From NCBI RefSeq assembly GCF_000378425.1, contig NZ_KB899818.1, positions 1 through 64,000 of the forward strand: a stretch of 64,000 bases of DNA, read 5' to 3'. This DNA comes from Cohnella laeviribosi DSM 21336 (GTDB lineage: Bacteria; Bacillota; Bacilli; Paenibacillales; Paenibacillaceae). Below, piece by piece: positions 16,016 through 23,741 of the stretch (positions are counted from its first letter, which is position 1; every line of letters starts with the position of its first letter). The position numbers were made by a program, and so were the translations under genes. Below the pieces are notes generated by a model. It worked only from the letters and a program-made list of their open reading frames with translations. It was not told the DNA's origin and searched no databases.

Positions 16016-17836
16016 TCAGCCGGGACCGTAAGCGGCCCCTTTGAGCGCCCACCAGACGAGCAGGGCCGCGCACAGGCATGCGGCCGCGAGCAATAGGCTG
16101 TCGCGCCGGCTCCATCGCAGCGCCGGGCGAACTTCGGGGTACGGCCGGCGGCCGACGCCGCGGCTTTCCAGCGCGAGCGCCGCTTGATCGCCCAGCCGAA
16201 ACAGCGCCAGCAAAAAGGGGATTGCCGTATCCTTAAGCCTTGCGATCGCATTCCTGGCCGTCATGCGGCCGGTTTTGCCCCTGGCGACGGCCAGCCGTTC
16301 GAACCGTTCCCACTCCCCGAGCAGAACCGGAATAAACCGCATGAGCAGCGTGACGGTCAAAATAAAGTTTTGCGCGCGCCGACCGACGCACCCCCTTCTT
16401 GCCAACAGCTGCTCAAGCGATTTCCGCAGCCGCAGCGGCGTGATGACCAGCGTCATTCCAAGCCCGATCAGCATGACGAGCAGCGTGCGTCCCATGGAAT
16501 GCAGGGCGGTAAGCGTCGCTTCCGCGTTCAACAGGCTCGAGCCGCCCGCCCCCGTCCCTGCCGCCAAGGATACTGCCACGGAAAAGACACAGAACGCGAT
16601 AATCGCCCCCCGCCATCTGCGCAGCGGAATGCGGGCCCAGACGATCGTAAACAGCACGATCGCCGCGCCGATCCCGAGCCCCGTCCAGTCCCGGACGGTA
16701 AAAATCGCAGCCGACATGACGATATAGGCAAGCCACACGGCCCGCGGATCGTACCCGGCCAGCCTCGATTGCCGCAGGCCGTCGGGCTCCGGGGCGGAAG
16801 CCGGACGTTTGAAGACGCCGGCTTCGGAAACGGCGCGTCCGATCGCACTTTGTTCATGCGCCGAAAGTCCCGCGTCCGCGCGCAAAGTTCCCCGTTCGGC
16901 GGTCGGCAGAAAGGGGCCGTACGGCATGCTGCCGGCTTCTATCGGCGTCAAGCGCGCGGATTCCCCATTCGGGGCGCTTGACTCCGGCGAAAAACGCAAC
17001 GGGTCATCTTCTTCCGGACTCGCCAGCTCCTTTGCCAGCGCGGAGACATCCCAGACCGCTTCCGGCGTTGCGCCTTCCTTAAGCCAGTCTCCCGCAAGCC
17101 GCAGCCATTCCGGCACTTCCATGCCCGCTTCGGCCCACAGTTCGGGGCAAGCGAGCAGCTCGTCCCGTCCGCACAGCCGTTTGGCGCCCGAGGACGCGAT
17201 CAGCAACACCTGGTCGGCAAGCGGCAGCGCCCATTCCGTGTCGTGCGAAACCACCACCACGCCCCGGCCTTCCCGCGCCGCATGGATCAGCCGCTCGGCG
17301 AGCAGCGCATGCCCTTCGGCGTCAAGGCCCGCCGTCGGCTCGTCCAGCAGCAGCCATCGCGCCGGTACGGCGAGCAGACAGGCCAGCGCGAGACGTCTGC
17401 GTTCGCCCCCGCTCATGCGGAACGGGTCGCGCTCCAACCAGGCGGAATCCCAACCGACCGCCGCCAGCGCCTCGGTTTGCCGGCGCAGCCGCTCTTCCTT
17501 CGCCAGCCCGTAAGGCCGCAGCGCATACTCCAGTTCGGCCGCGACCGTGCGCGCCGCCAGCTGCTCCTCCGGAGCCTGGCTGGCATAGGCATAAGCCATC
17601 AGCGCCGCCGGGTTTTGCCTGGGGCGAAGCCGCAAGTCCGCCGTCCACAGATCGGACGGCCCGTAAGCGACGCCAACGCCTTCCGAAAACCGCAAACCGG
17701 CCAACTGCTCCAGCCAAAAGGTTTTGCCCGCGCCGCTGGGTCCGAATACGACCGTAATCGTGCCCGGCTTAAATTGCCAACGCCGGCCGTTCTCCGTTAC
17801 CGACAAGTCCCAACGTTCATGGACCGATTTCGACAC
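16016..17836 (-). CDS. EcfA-EcfT fusion of a biotin ECF transporter
   Basis: Two parts normally made as separate proteins are joined in 606 residues. Residues 1-230 are an ECF ATPase: Walker A GPSGAGKT, signature MSGGERRRLALA, Walker B WLLLDEPTAGLD and switch His VVVSHDTEW. A low-complexity linker (about 270-360) leads to an EcfT/CbiQ membrane domain with five or six helices and both ARG-type coupling motifs, VARGKTG and ESRGVGRR, which bind the ATPases. GTG start at 17836 with GGGAG 6 bases upstream; the gene overlaps the second ATPase gene by 20 bases. With EcfA and the divergent bioY it makes a complete ECF module. No frameshift or stop interrupts the joint. Confidence 0.9.
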   Translation of the reverse strand: MSKSVHERWDLSVTENGRRWQFKPGTITVVFGPSGAGKTFWLEQLAGLRFSEGVGVAYGPSDLWTADLRLRPRQNPAALMAYAYASQAPEEQLAARTVAAELEYALRPYGLAKEERLRRQTEALAAVGWDSAWLERDPFRMSGGERRRLALACLLAVPARWLLLDEPTAGLDAEGHALLAERLIHAAREGRGVVVVSHDTEWALPLADQVLLIASSGAKRLCGRDELLACPELWAEAGMEVPEWLRLAGDWLKEGATPEAVWDVSALAKELASPEEDDPLRFSPESSAPNGESARLTPIEAGSMPYGPFLPTAERGTLRADAGLSAHEQSAIGRAVSEAGVFKRPASAPEPDGLRQSRLAGYDPRAVWLAYIVMSAAIFTVRDWTGLGIGAAIVLFTIVWARIPLRRWRGAIIAFCVFSVAVSLAAGTGAGGSSLLNAEATLTALHSMGRTLLVMLIGLGMTLVITPLRLRKSLEQLLARRGCVGRRAQNFILTVTLLMRFIPVLLGEWERFERLAVARGKTGRMTARNAIARLKDTAIPFLLALFRLGDQAALALESRGVGRRPYPEVRPALRWSRRDSLLLAAACLCAALLVWWALKGAAYGPG

Positions 17837-18833
17837 GCCGTTCTCCCGCCTTTCCCGAACGCGCCTCTTTTGGATTCGCCTCTTTCGGATGCGCTTCTCT
17901 CATATCCGTATCTCTCATCTGCGCCTCACCCGGATTCGCCTCGATAGGATGCGCCTCCGGATGTTCCTTTCTCGGATGCTCTCTTTCCGAGTGCGCCTTC
18001 GCCGGATCCGGACGCAGCTTCGCCGCCTGCCACTCTTCCAACGATACGGGCAGCGGATGCGCAAGCTTGCCGGCACGGCCCAGCTCCAGGGCCAGCCTTG
18101 CCAAATAAGGCAGCCGAAGGCCGCATTCGGCGCACGGAGAAACGCCGCTTCCCGGCTCCCCGTAGAAAAAATTCCGGACATTGCCGTCGTAGCGGATGCG
18201 TCCCCCGGACAGCGCGATAACGCGGCGATCGGGCCCCAGCTCGTCCAGCCGTTGGGTGATCCAGATAACCGCCGCGCCGCGCGCCTCCAACTGCCCGGCC
18301 ATTGCGCGGACCCGGCGGCGCGCCGCATCGTCCAGCATCGAAGTCGCTTCGTCGAACACGATCAAATCCGGCTCTCCCGCATACGCGGCGGCAATGGCCG
18401 CCATTTGCCGCTGCCCTCCGGACAGCCGGCTCCAGGGCAAATCCGCCGCCTCGCTCAGCCCGGCAAGATGCAGCGCCCGCTCGGCTTTCCGCTCCGCCTC
18501 CTCCTGCGGCAAGCCGAGCCATTCAAGCGCAAAAGCCAGTTCCTCGCGTGGCGTTTGCCCGAACAGTTGAGCGTCCGGCTGCTGCATGACATAGGCCGCC
18601 GGATAAAACCCGGCAAAGCCGCGCTCGACCGTTCCGCGGACTTCTCCCGCCGACAGTCCGGCGGCAAGCCGTCCCAATGTCGATTTGCCGCTGCCGTTCG
18701 CCCCGACGACATACAACCATTCGCCCTTATGTACCGTCAAGTTCAGTCCGAGGGCGATCGGCCTCGTCTCGCCGGTTCCGTAGACGGACACATCGACCAA
18801 CCGCAGGGGGCCTTCGTGATTTTCCCCGTTCAT
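17817..18833 (-). CDS. ECF transporter ATPase (EcfA)
   Basis: The 338-residue protein is the other ATPase of the ECF module: Walker A VGANGSGKST, Q-loop MQQPDAQLFGQT (typical of ECF ATPases), signature LSGGQRQM, Walker B LIVFDEATSMLDD. ATG at 18833 follows GAGGG at 8 bases and replaces a longer upstream frame. The last 60 residues are unusual: a charged tail built of imperfect EAHP/EANP/KEA repeats that no ECF ATPase needs. It is transcribed divergently from bioY across a BirA-type operator, so both sides are probably biotin-controlled. Confidence 0.9.
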   Translation of the reverse strand: MNGENHEGPLRLVDVSVYGTGETRPIALGLNLTVHKGEWLYVVGANGSGKSTLGRLAAGLSAGEVRGTVERGFAGFYPAAYVMQQPDAQLFGQTPREELAFALEWLGLPQEEAERKAERALHLAGLSEAADLPWSRLSGGQRQMAAIAAAYAGEPDLIVFDEATSMLDDAARRRVRAMAGQLEARGAAVIWITQRLDELGPDRRVIALSGGRIRYDGNVRNFFYGEPGSGVSPCAECGLRLPYLARLALELGRAGKLAHPLPVSLEEWQAAKLRPDPAKAHSEREHPRKEHPEAHPIEANPGEAQMRDTDMREAHPKEANPKEARSGKAGERRVEIGP

Positions 18834-18873
18834 GCCATTTCCCTCTTCCCAATCGCAAGCTCTCGTGCTACAA

Positions 18874-18918
18874 TTCGAAATGTTAACCACGATTCAAAAA
18901 TTAGGTTAACATTTCGAA
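18874..18918. promoter_or_regulatory. BirA-type biotin operator
   Basis: TTCGAAATGTTAACC (18874-18888) and GGTTAACATTTCGAA (18904-18918) are perfect 15-base inverted arms around a 15-base spacer. The core TGTTAACC-N15-GGTTAACA fits the known BirA operator of Firmicutes. It lies between bioY and the ecfA genes, so the biotin-loaded BirA repressor should shut both. BirA itself is not in the window. Confidence 0.9.
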
Positions 18919-18931
18919 AGGGGTTTTGACA

Positions 18932-19552
18932 ATGCCGTATTCCACCGAATCCTCGACATCGCCCAATCCGGGCGCGACCCAACCGATCCATCGCCTTCGG
19001 GGCATCGTGTACACGGCCCTGTTCGCCGCGCTGTTCATCGCGTTCAGCTGGGTTCAAATTCCGCTCGGCTTCTCGCCGGTGCCGGTTACGCTGCAGACGC
19101 TTGCCGTTATGCTCGCAGGAGGCCTGCTGGGCGCTACATACGGATTCTGGAGCATCGCCATCGTCGTCCTGCTGACCGCCGTCGGTCTGCCGCTGCTGGA
19201 AGGACGCGGCGGTCTGTCTACCGTCTTCGGTCCGACGGGCGGCTATATCTGGATGTTCCCGATCTCCGCCCTGCTGATCGGCTTCGTCAGCGACCGGCTG
19301 TTCCGCGGCTCAGGGCGGCTGAACGCATGGCGCATCGCCGTTCTCGCCGCCGCGATCGCGTTGTTCGGCGTCGTGTTCCCGTATGTGGCGGGCGTGCCCT
19401 GGCTGGCCTACAAGCTGGACATGTCCTTCGCGAAGGCCATGGCTGCCGGCTGCTATCCGTTCATCCCCGGAGATACGATCAAGGGTGTGGCGGCTGTGGC
19501 GATTATCGCCCTGCTGCGGCCTCTGCTTCCCGGCCTGCGCGGACGCGGCTAA
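18932..19552 (+). CDS. bioY: Biotin ECF transporter S component BioY
   Basis: BioY is the membrane-embedded biotin receptor of ECF importers. The 206-residue protein has six hydrophobic helices and the family landmarks: the AALFAALFIAFSWVQIPLG first helix, VPVTLQTLAVMLAGGLLG, the GPTGGYIWMFPISA loop and a C-terminal PFIPGDTIKG. ATG at 18932 is 8 bases after AAAGGGG, which overlaps the right arm of the biotin operator. The energising module is encoded just across that operator, so here BioY works with a dedicated, not a shared, EcfAAT complex. Confidence 0.95.
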   Translation: MPYSTESSTSPNPGATQPIHRLRGIVYTALFAALFIAFSWVQIPLGFSPVPVTLQTLAVMLAGGLLGATYGFWSIAIVVLLTAVGLPLLEGRGGLSTVFGPTGGYIWMFPISALLIGFVSDRLFRGSGRLNAWRIAVLAAAIALFGVVFPYVAGVPWLAYKLDMSFAKAMAAGCYPFIPGDTIKGVAAVAIIALLRPLLPGLRGRG

Positions 19553-19649
19553 CCTTCGGCCCGTTCCCGCCGCCGCTTTGAAAGCTTGGTTTCCGTTCCC
19601 ATACCGCAAGCTGAAGGCCGACAAGACGGCAATCTGACGGCAAACGGCA

Positions 19650-19705
19650 GCGGGCGGCGATTCCGATAACCGATTCGGAATCGCCGCCCGCTTGTTTTAT
19701 TTCGA
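19650..19705 (+). terminator. Terminator downstream of bioY
   Basis: GCGGGCGGCGATTCCGA (19650-19666) and TCGGAATCGCCGCCCGC (19675-19691) form a perfect 17-base stem with an 8-base loop, followed by TTGTTTTATTTCGATTTTTT. It also overlaps the 3' end of the small minus-strand gene. Confidence 0.9.
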
Positions 19706-19792
19706 TTTTTTCTTGGCGGCGGAACGCCCCTGCTTCTTCGGATCGTCAGGTTTGGGCGCCCGCGTCTGCGAGTTGGGAATGCCTTCCGTCAT
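19697..19792 (-). CDS. Small basic hypothetical protein, 31 residues
   Basis: A 32-codon frame on the minus strand starts with ATG 8 bases after GGAGG (AAGGAGG in full) and ends in TAA. The product begins MTEGIPNSQTRAPKPDD and ends in a lysine-rich run, AAKKKSK, without any hydrophobic segment. The ribosome site is as good as those of the large genes, and the gap to ricA has no other coding frame. Size and composition recall minor small acid-soluble spore proteins, but I recognise no specific family and give no function. Confidence 0.6.
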   Translation of the reverse strand: MTEGIPNSQTRAPKPDDPKKQGRSAAKKKSK

Positions 19793-19901
19793 CGCGCCGA
19801 CCTCCTTCGCATGTCGCGTCGTGAACGTACGCATGCTTAGGTTGCGGCCCGCCCTTGCCCTTTATTCCTCGCCGCGCCAAGCGGCTGTCGCCCGGCCGCC
19901 G

Positions 19902-20393
19902 TCAATCGCTGCACGTCTCCGGCTGCTCGATGCGCGTTGCGGCCTCGACATCGAGCTTCTCGGCAACCGTATCGCGGATGATGCTGACGATCGATTGCAG
20001 CAAGTAGTTCACATCGGTCTGGCTTTGCTGAAATTGCTGCACGATCGGGATGTTGTCGAGCTCGTCCTGAAGCTCGGCGATTTCGTTTTCGATTTTGGCG
20101 GCCATCTTTTCATTCTTGAACGTCGTCTGGAATGCGACGAGTTCCTTTTGCTTTTTCTTGATTTGCGCGATCAGGCCTTGCACCTTCTCGTGCTTTTGGA
20201 TTTGCTTCTCCGCCTGCTGGTACAGGACGACCTCCTCGGTCGTCGTAATCAGATGCGCCAGTTCCTTAGCCTTGGCCAAAATATCTTCGCGCACGATCAA
20301 CTCCCGGTTGTCAAACTCCGGTATGGCAAGGCCTTCCTCGTGCAGGCAGCCGCAGTCGTGTTGGTGCCCATGAGCGTGTTCGGTAGCCGACAT
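19902..20393 (-). CDS. ricA: RicA (YmcA), YlbF/YmcA-family RNA-maturation factor
   Basis: The 163-residue helical protein belongs to the YlbF/YmcA family. In B. subtilis RicA, RicF and RicT form an iron-sulfur complex that steers RNase Y in mRNA processing and supports competence, sporulation and biofilm formation. Its place directly after miaB, as in B. subtilis (ymcB-ymcA), marks it as RicA. A C-terminal cysteine (C161 in PETCSD) fits the cluster ligand of RicA. Odd is a His-rich N-terminus with a CGC motif (C14, C16). Start ATG 20393, 25 bases after the miaB stop, with GGAGG upstream. RNase Y is encoded 8 kb away in the same window. Confidence 0.85.
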   Translation of the reverse strand: MSATEHAHGHQHDCGCLHEEGLAIPEFDNRELIVREDILAKAKELAHLITTTEEVVLYQQAEKQIQKHEKVQGLIAQIKKKQKELVAFQTTFKNEKMAAKIENEIAELQDELDNIPIVQQFQQSQTDVNYLLQSIVSIIRDTVAEKLDVEAATRIEQPETCSD

Positions 20394-20418
20394 AAACTTG
20401 ATTCCTCCGTTGATGGGA

Positions 20419-22017
20419 TTAAGCGCCGTGCGACAGCGCCGCCTGAACCGGAACGTCCGCCGCTTCCCCGCGAATGTACCACGTTTGCGGAGCCGTGACT
20501 TTGACCTTCACGAACTGGCCGATCCATTCCTGCGGTCCTTCGAAATGAATGAGCTTGTTCGAACGCGTCCGGCCGGACAGAACGTTCGGGTTGTTTTTGC
20601 TGACGCCTTCGACGAGCACCTCGACCGTTTGCCCTTTAAGCTGCAGGTTGCTTTCCAGGCTTAGCTCCGCAATCAGCGCGTTCAAGCGTTCCAGGCGCTT
20701 CTGCTTCACTTCGTACGGAACGTTGTCTTCCATTTCGGCGGCCGGCGTTCCTTCGCGCGGCGAATAGATGAACGTAAACGCCGAGGCGAACTTCGCTTCG
20801 CGCACGAGCGAGAGCGTTTCTTCGAACTGCTCCTCGGTCTCGCCCGGGAAGCCGACGATGATGTCGGTGGTCAGCACCACGTTCGGAATCGCCTCCCGAA
20901 TGCGGCGAACCAAATCCAGAAAGTGCTCGCGCGAATATTTCCGGCTCATCCGCTTCAGGATTTCGCTGCTGCCCGATTGCACCGGTAAATGAATATGCTC
21001 CACCAGGTTGCCGCCCTTGGCGAGCACTTCGATCAGGCGATCGTCAAAGTCGCGCGGATGCGAAGTCGTAAAGCGGACGCGCGGAATGTCGATTTTCCGG
21101 ATGTCGTCCATCAGATCGGCAAAGCGGTAGTTGCGGTCCGTAAAATCTTTGCCGTAAGCGTTCACGTTTTGCCCAAGCAGCGTAATTTCCTTAAAACCTT
21201 GCCGCGCCAGTTCGCGCACCTCGGCGATCACGTCCTCCGGCAGCCGGCTCCGCTCCTTGCCCCGCGTATAGGGAACGATGCAGTACGTGCAGAACTTGTC
21301 GCACCCGTACATGATGTTCACCCACGCCCTGAGCCCTTCGCGCTTTTTCGGCAAATTCTCGATGATGTCGCCTTCCTTGGACCAAACCTCGACCACCATT
21401 TCCTTGCCGAAGTAGGCTTCTTGCAGCAAATGCGGCAGCCTGTGAATGTTGTGCGTTCCGAAGATCAGATCGACGTACGCATGCTTTTGCATGATCCGGC
21501 CGACGACGGCGGCTTCCTGCGACATGCAGCCGCATACGCCGAGAATCAGCTCCGGCTTTTCCAGCTTGAGCGATTTCAGATGGCCCAGCTCGCCGAACAC
21601 TTTATCTTCCGCGTTTTCGCGAACCGCGCACGTGTTGAGAAGAATGACGTCCGCTTCGGTTCGTTCCGTCGTCGGGGCGAAGCCCATCTCCTCGAACAGA
21701 CCGCGCATCACTTCCGTGTCGTGTTCGTTCATTTGGCAGCCGTACGTGTAGATCAAATATTTTTTGCCCCGGCCGAGCGTTTTCAGCTCTTCGGGCACGG
21801 CATTTTCATAGTGGACCCGGATTTCTTCCTTGCCCCGCTTCTTCTCGTCCTTGTAGGAAGGCATGGCGTTGATCGTAATGTCCCGGCCCTTGATCCGGTA
21901 GGTCGTCTTGCCGTTCTCTTCCTTGACGATCTTCGCGTCGGAAAAGTCGAAGTACTTGGAGTAGTCCTTTCCCGTGTCCGGTTTCGGATTCGCCGGACCG
22001 CGATTTCCTTGCGTCAT
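20419..22017 (-). CDS. miaB: tRNA-2-methylthio-N6-isopentenyladenosine-37 synthase MiaB
   Basis: MiaB adds a methylthio group to i6A37 of tRNAs reading codons that start with U. The 532-residue protein shows an N-terminal UPF0004 domain with three cluster cysteines ([21 protein letters not shown] and GVCGCMSQE), the radical-SAM loop [15 protein letters not shown], and a C-terminal TRAM domain (about 455-520). A 60-residue basic N-terminal extension is normal for Bacillales. It is followed by ricA. The Shine-Dalgarno GAGGGA lies rather far (about 12 bases) from the ATG. Confidence 0.95.
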   Translation of the reverse strand: MTQGNRGPANPKPDTGKDYSKYFDFSDAKIVKEENGKTTYRIKGRDITINAMPSYKDEKKRGKEEIRVHYENAVPEELKTLGRGKKYLIYTYGCQMNEHDTEVMRGLFEEMGFAPTTERTEADVILLNTCAVRENAEDKVFGELGHLKSLKLEKPELILGVCGCMSQEAAVVGRIMQKHAYVDLIFGTHNIHRLPHLLQEAYFGKEMVVEVWSKEGDIIENLPKKREGLRAWVNIMYGCDKFCTYCIVPYTRGKERSRLPEDVIAEVRELARQGFKEITLLGQNVNAYGKDFTDRNYRFADLMDDIRKIDIPRVRFTTSHPRDFDDRLIEVLAKGGNLVEHIHLPVQSGSSEILKRMSRKYSREHFLDLVRRIREAIPNVVLTTDIIVGFPGETEEQFEETLSLVREAKFASAFTFIYSPREGTPAAEMEDNVPYEVKQKRLERLNALIAELSLESNLQLKGQTVEVLVEGVSKNNPNVLSGRTRSNKLIHFEGPQEWIGQFVKVKVTAPQTWYIRGEAADVPVQAALSHGA

Positions 22018-22135
22018 GGTGTGATCACATCCCTCGGTCAGTCTCTATGTCATCGATTGCGATTGTGCTTGCGCGGAAAGTTCATTACGTCATTATAACA
22101 TAACGAAGCGATCCAAGGCTATGCGAACCGGCAGG

Positions 22136-22165
22136 AAAAAGAAAAGCCCTCCGCATCCGGAGGGT
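22136..22165 (-). terminator. Terminator of pduL
   Basis: CCCTCCG and CGGAGGG (22147-22153 and 22158-22164) with a four-base loop are followed on the minus strand by CTTTTCTTTTT. It begins 16 bases after the pduL stop. Confidence 0.9.
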
Positions 22166-22180
22166 TGTCCGTCAAGCCGG

Positions 22181-22759
22181 TCAGTCGATGATCTCCCCCA
22201 TGTCGCCTGTCGAAACGCCGGCAGCGTTGCCTTCGTCCGTATCGATGTGCATATCCAGAGCGAACTCGTCGGACACGCGGGCGATGACGTTTTCGAATAC
22301 GACGCCGCGCTCGCCGCCGACCCGCACCTTGAGCCGCTGCTTGTCCGCGATGCCCCATTTCTGCGCATCCGACGTATGGAAATGGATATGTCTCGCCGCG
22401 ACGATAACCCCTTTATCTATCGTGACTTCTCCGGCCGGACCGACGATGCGGATGCCGGGGGTATTCTCGATGTCTCCGGATTCGCGCACGGGAGGATTAA
22501 GGCCGAGAACGAACGCGTCCGTACGGGACACTTCCAACTGCGTAGCCTTGCGGACCGGACCGAGAATGCGCACTTTGGGGAAAGAGCCCTTCGGTCCGTA
22601 AACCGCCACCGTTTCGTTCGCCGCGAACTGGCCCGGCTGGCTGAGCGGCTTCATGACGGTCAGTTCGGCGCCTTCGCCGAACAAGATGGACACATGCTCC
22701 CGGGTCAAATGGATATGGCGAGCCGAAACGCCGATCGGGACCTGTTTGATTTCACTCAT
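22181..22759 (-). CDS. pduL: PduL-type phosphate acyltransferase
   Basis: PduL converts acyl-CoA and phosphate to acyl phosphate and CoA, and replaces Pta in many Firmicutes. The 192-residue protein has two PduL domains with the zinc-binding histidines in the first copy (GVSARHIHLT) and again in VAARHIHFHTSDA. No shell-targeting extension precedes the first domain, so it is not packaged in a microcompartment. It stands alone between miaB and korB. The acetate kinase gene at 53.6 kb would complete an acetyl-CoA to acetate route. Confidence 0.93.
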   Translation of the reverse strand: MSEIKQVPIGVSARHIHLTREHVSILFGEGAELTVMKPLSQPGQFAANETVAVYGPKGSFPKVRILGPVRKATQLEVSRTDAFVLGLNPPVRESGDIENTPGIRIVGPAGEVTIDKGVIVAARHIHFHTSDAQKWGIADKQRLKVRVGGERGVVFENVIARVSDEFALDMHIDTDEGNAAGVSTGDMGEIID

Positions 22760-22821
22760 TCGTATCTCCGCCTTTGTCGTATAGTTGCTGAGTTCGTTGT
22801 CTCTTTCTATTATAGCGCATC

Positions 22822-22856
22822 AAAAAAGAAGAGGCACACGGGATCGCCTGTGTGCC
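22822..22856 (-). terminator. Terminator of korAB
   Basis: GGCACAC (22833-22839) and GTGTGCC (22850-22856) flank a short GC-rich loop; on the minus strand CTCTTCTTTTTTG follows. It lies 16 bases after the korB stop. Confidence 0.9.
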
Positions 22857-22872
22857 GCCAGATGAAAAGCTT

Positions 22873-23739
22873 TTATCGAAATTCCGCCACCAATTTGTCG
22901 AAATCGTCGCGGGAAAGGGTAAGGTCCTGCTTCGCCAGCGCCTCCTCTTTGAACCCGACAGCCAAATCCTCATAAGACTTGCGGCTCGTATCCTGATAAA
23001 TAAGACCCGTAAGCAAGCCGTTCGTCTCCATAATTTTCGTCATCGCCGCGATCCGGTTGGTCGGATCGTAGCCTTCGATGTGATCGAGGTTGACGATATT
23101 TTCCTTGAACCAGTCGTAGGTGTTCACCTTGTTGAACGTGACGCACGGGCTGAACACGTTGATCAGCGAGAAGCCTTTGTGCTTGAGCCCCGCCTCGATC
23201 AGCGCGGTGAGCTGCTTCAGGTCGCTCGAGAACGATTGCGCCACGAACGTCGCTCCGGCCGACAGAGCGATTTCCAGCGGCGACAGCGTCGTTTCGATCG
23301 ATCCTTCGGGGGTCGATTTCGTTTTGAAGCCTTCGGCGCTGCGCGGCGACGTTTGGCCTTTCGTCAACCCGTAGATCTGGTTGTCCATAACGATATACGT
23401 AATGTCGAGATTGCGCCGGATCGCGTGCACCGTATGCCCCATTCCGATCGCGAAGCCGTCGCCGTCGCCGCCGGACGCGATGACCGTCAATTCCCGGTTC
23501 GCCAGCTTGACGCCCTGCGCGATCGGCAGCGCGCGGCCGTGAATGCCGTGAAAGCCGTAAGCGTTAATATAACCGGAGATGCGCCCCGAGCAGCCGATGC
23601 CCGATATGACGGCGAGCTGTTCCGGCTCGAGACCGATATTCGCCGCCGCCCGCTGAATCGCCGCTTGCACGGAGAAATCCCCGCAGCCCGGGCACCAGTT
23701 TGGCTTCACATTGTTGCGGAAGTCTTTGAACGTAGCCAT
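22873..23739 (-). CDS. korB: 2-oxoacid:ferredoxin oxidoreductase, beta subunit
   Basis: This subunit binds thiamine pyrophosphate and an iron-sulfur cluster. In its 288 residues are NWCPGCGDFS near the start (cluster and TPP contact), the TPP motif beginning GDGDGFAIGMGH and ending about 25 residues later with DNQIYGLTKGQTSP. ATG at 23739 has AAGGAG upstream and lies 2 bases after the korA stop, so the two genes are coupled. Together they probably oxidise 2-oxoglutarate to succinyl-CoA with ferredoxin as acceptor; other 2-oxoacids are possible. Confidence 0.92.
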   Translation of the reverse strand: MATFKDFRNNVKPNWCPGCGDFSVQAAIQRAAANIGLEPEQLAVISGIGCSGRISGYINAYGFHGIHGRALPIAQGVKLANRELTVIASGGDGDGFAIGMGHTVHAIRRNLDITYIVMDNQIYGLTKGQTSPRSAEGFKTKSTPEGSIETTLSPLEIALSAGATFVAQSFSSDLKQLTALIEAGLKHKGFSLINVFSPCVTFNKVNTYDWFKENIVNLDHIEGYDPTNRIAAMTKIMETNGLLTGLIYQDTSRKSYEDLAVGFKEEALAKQDLTLSRDDFDKLVAEFR

Positions 23740-23741
23740 CG

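Noticed and set aside
14428-16251. Minus-strand frame of 607 codons across the siderophore-binding gene and the tandem repeat
   Set aside because: It reads opposite a lipoprotein gene and through non-coding repeats; the repeated LIAFLALQSGDRAKTGSAVAV-like peptides come from the DNA repeat itself.
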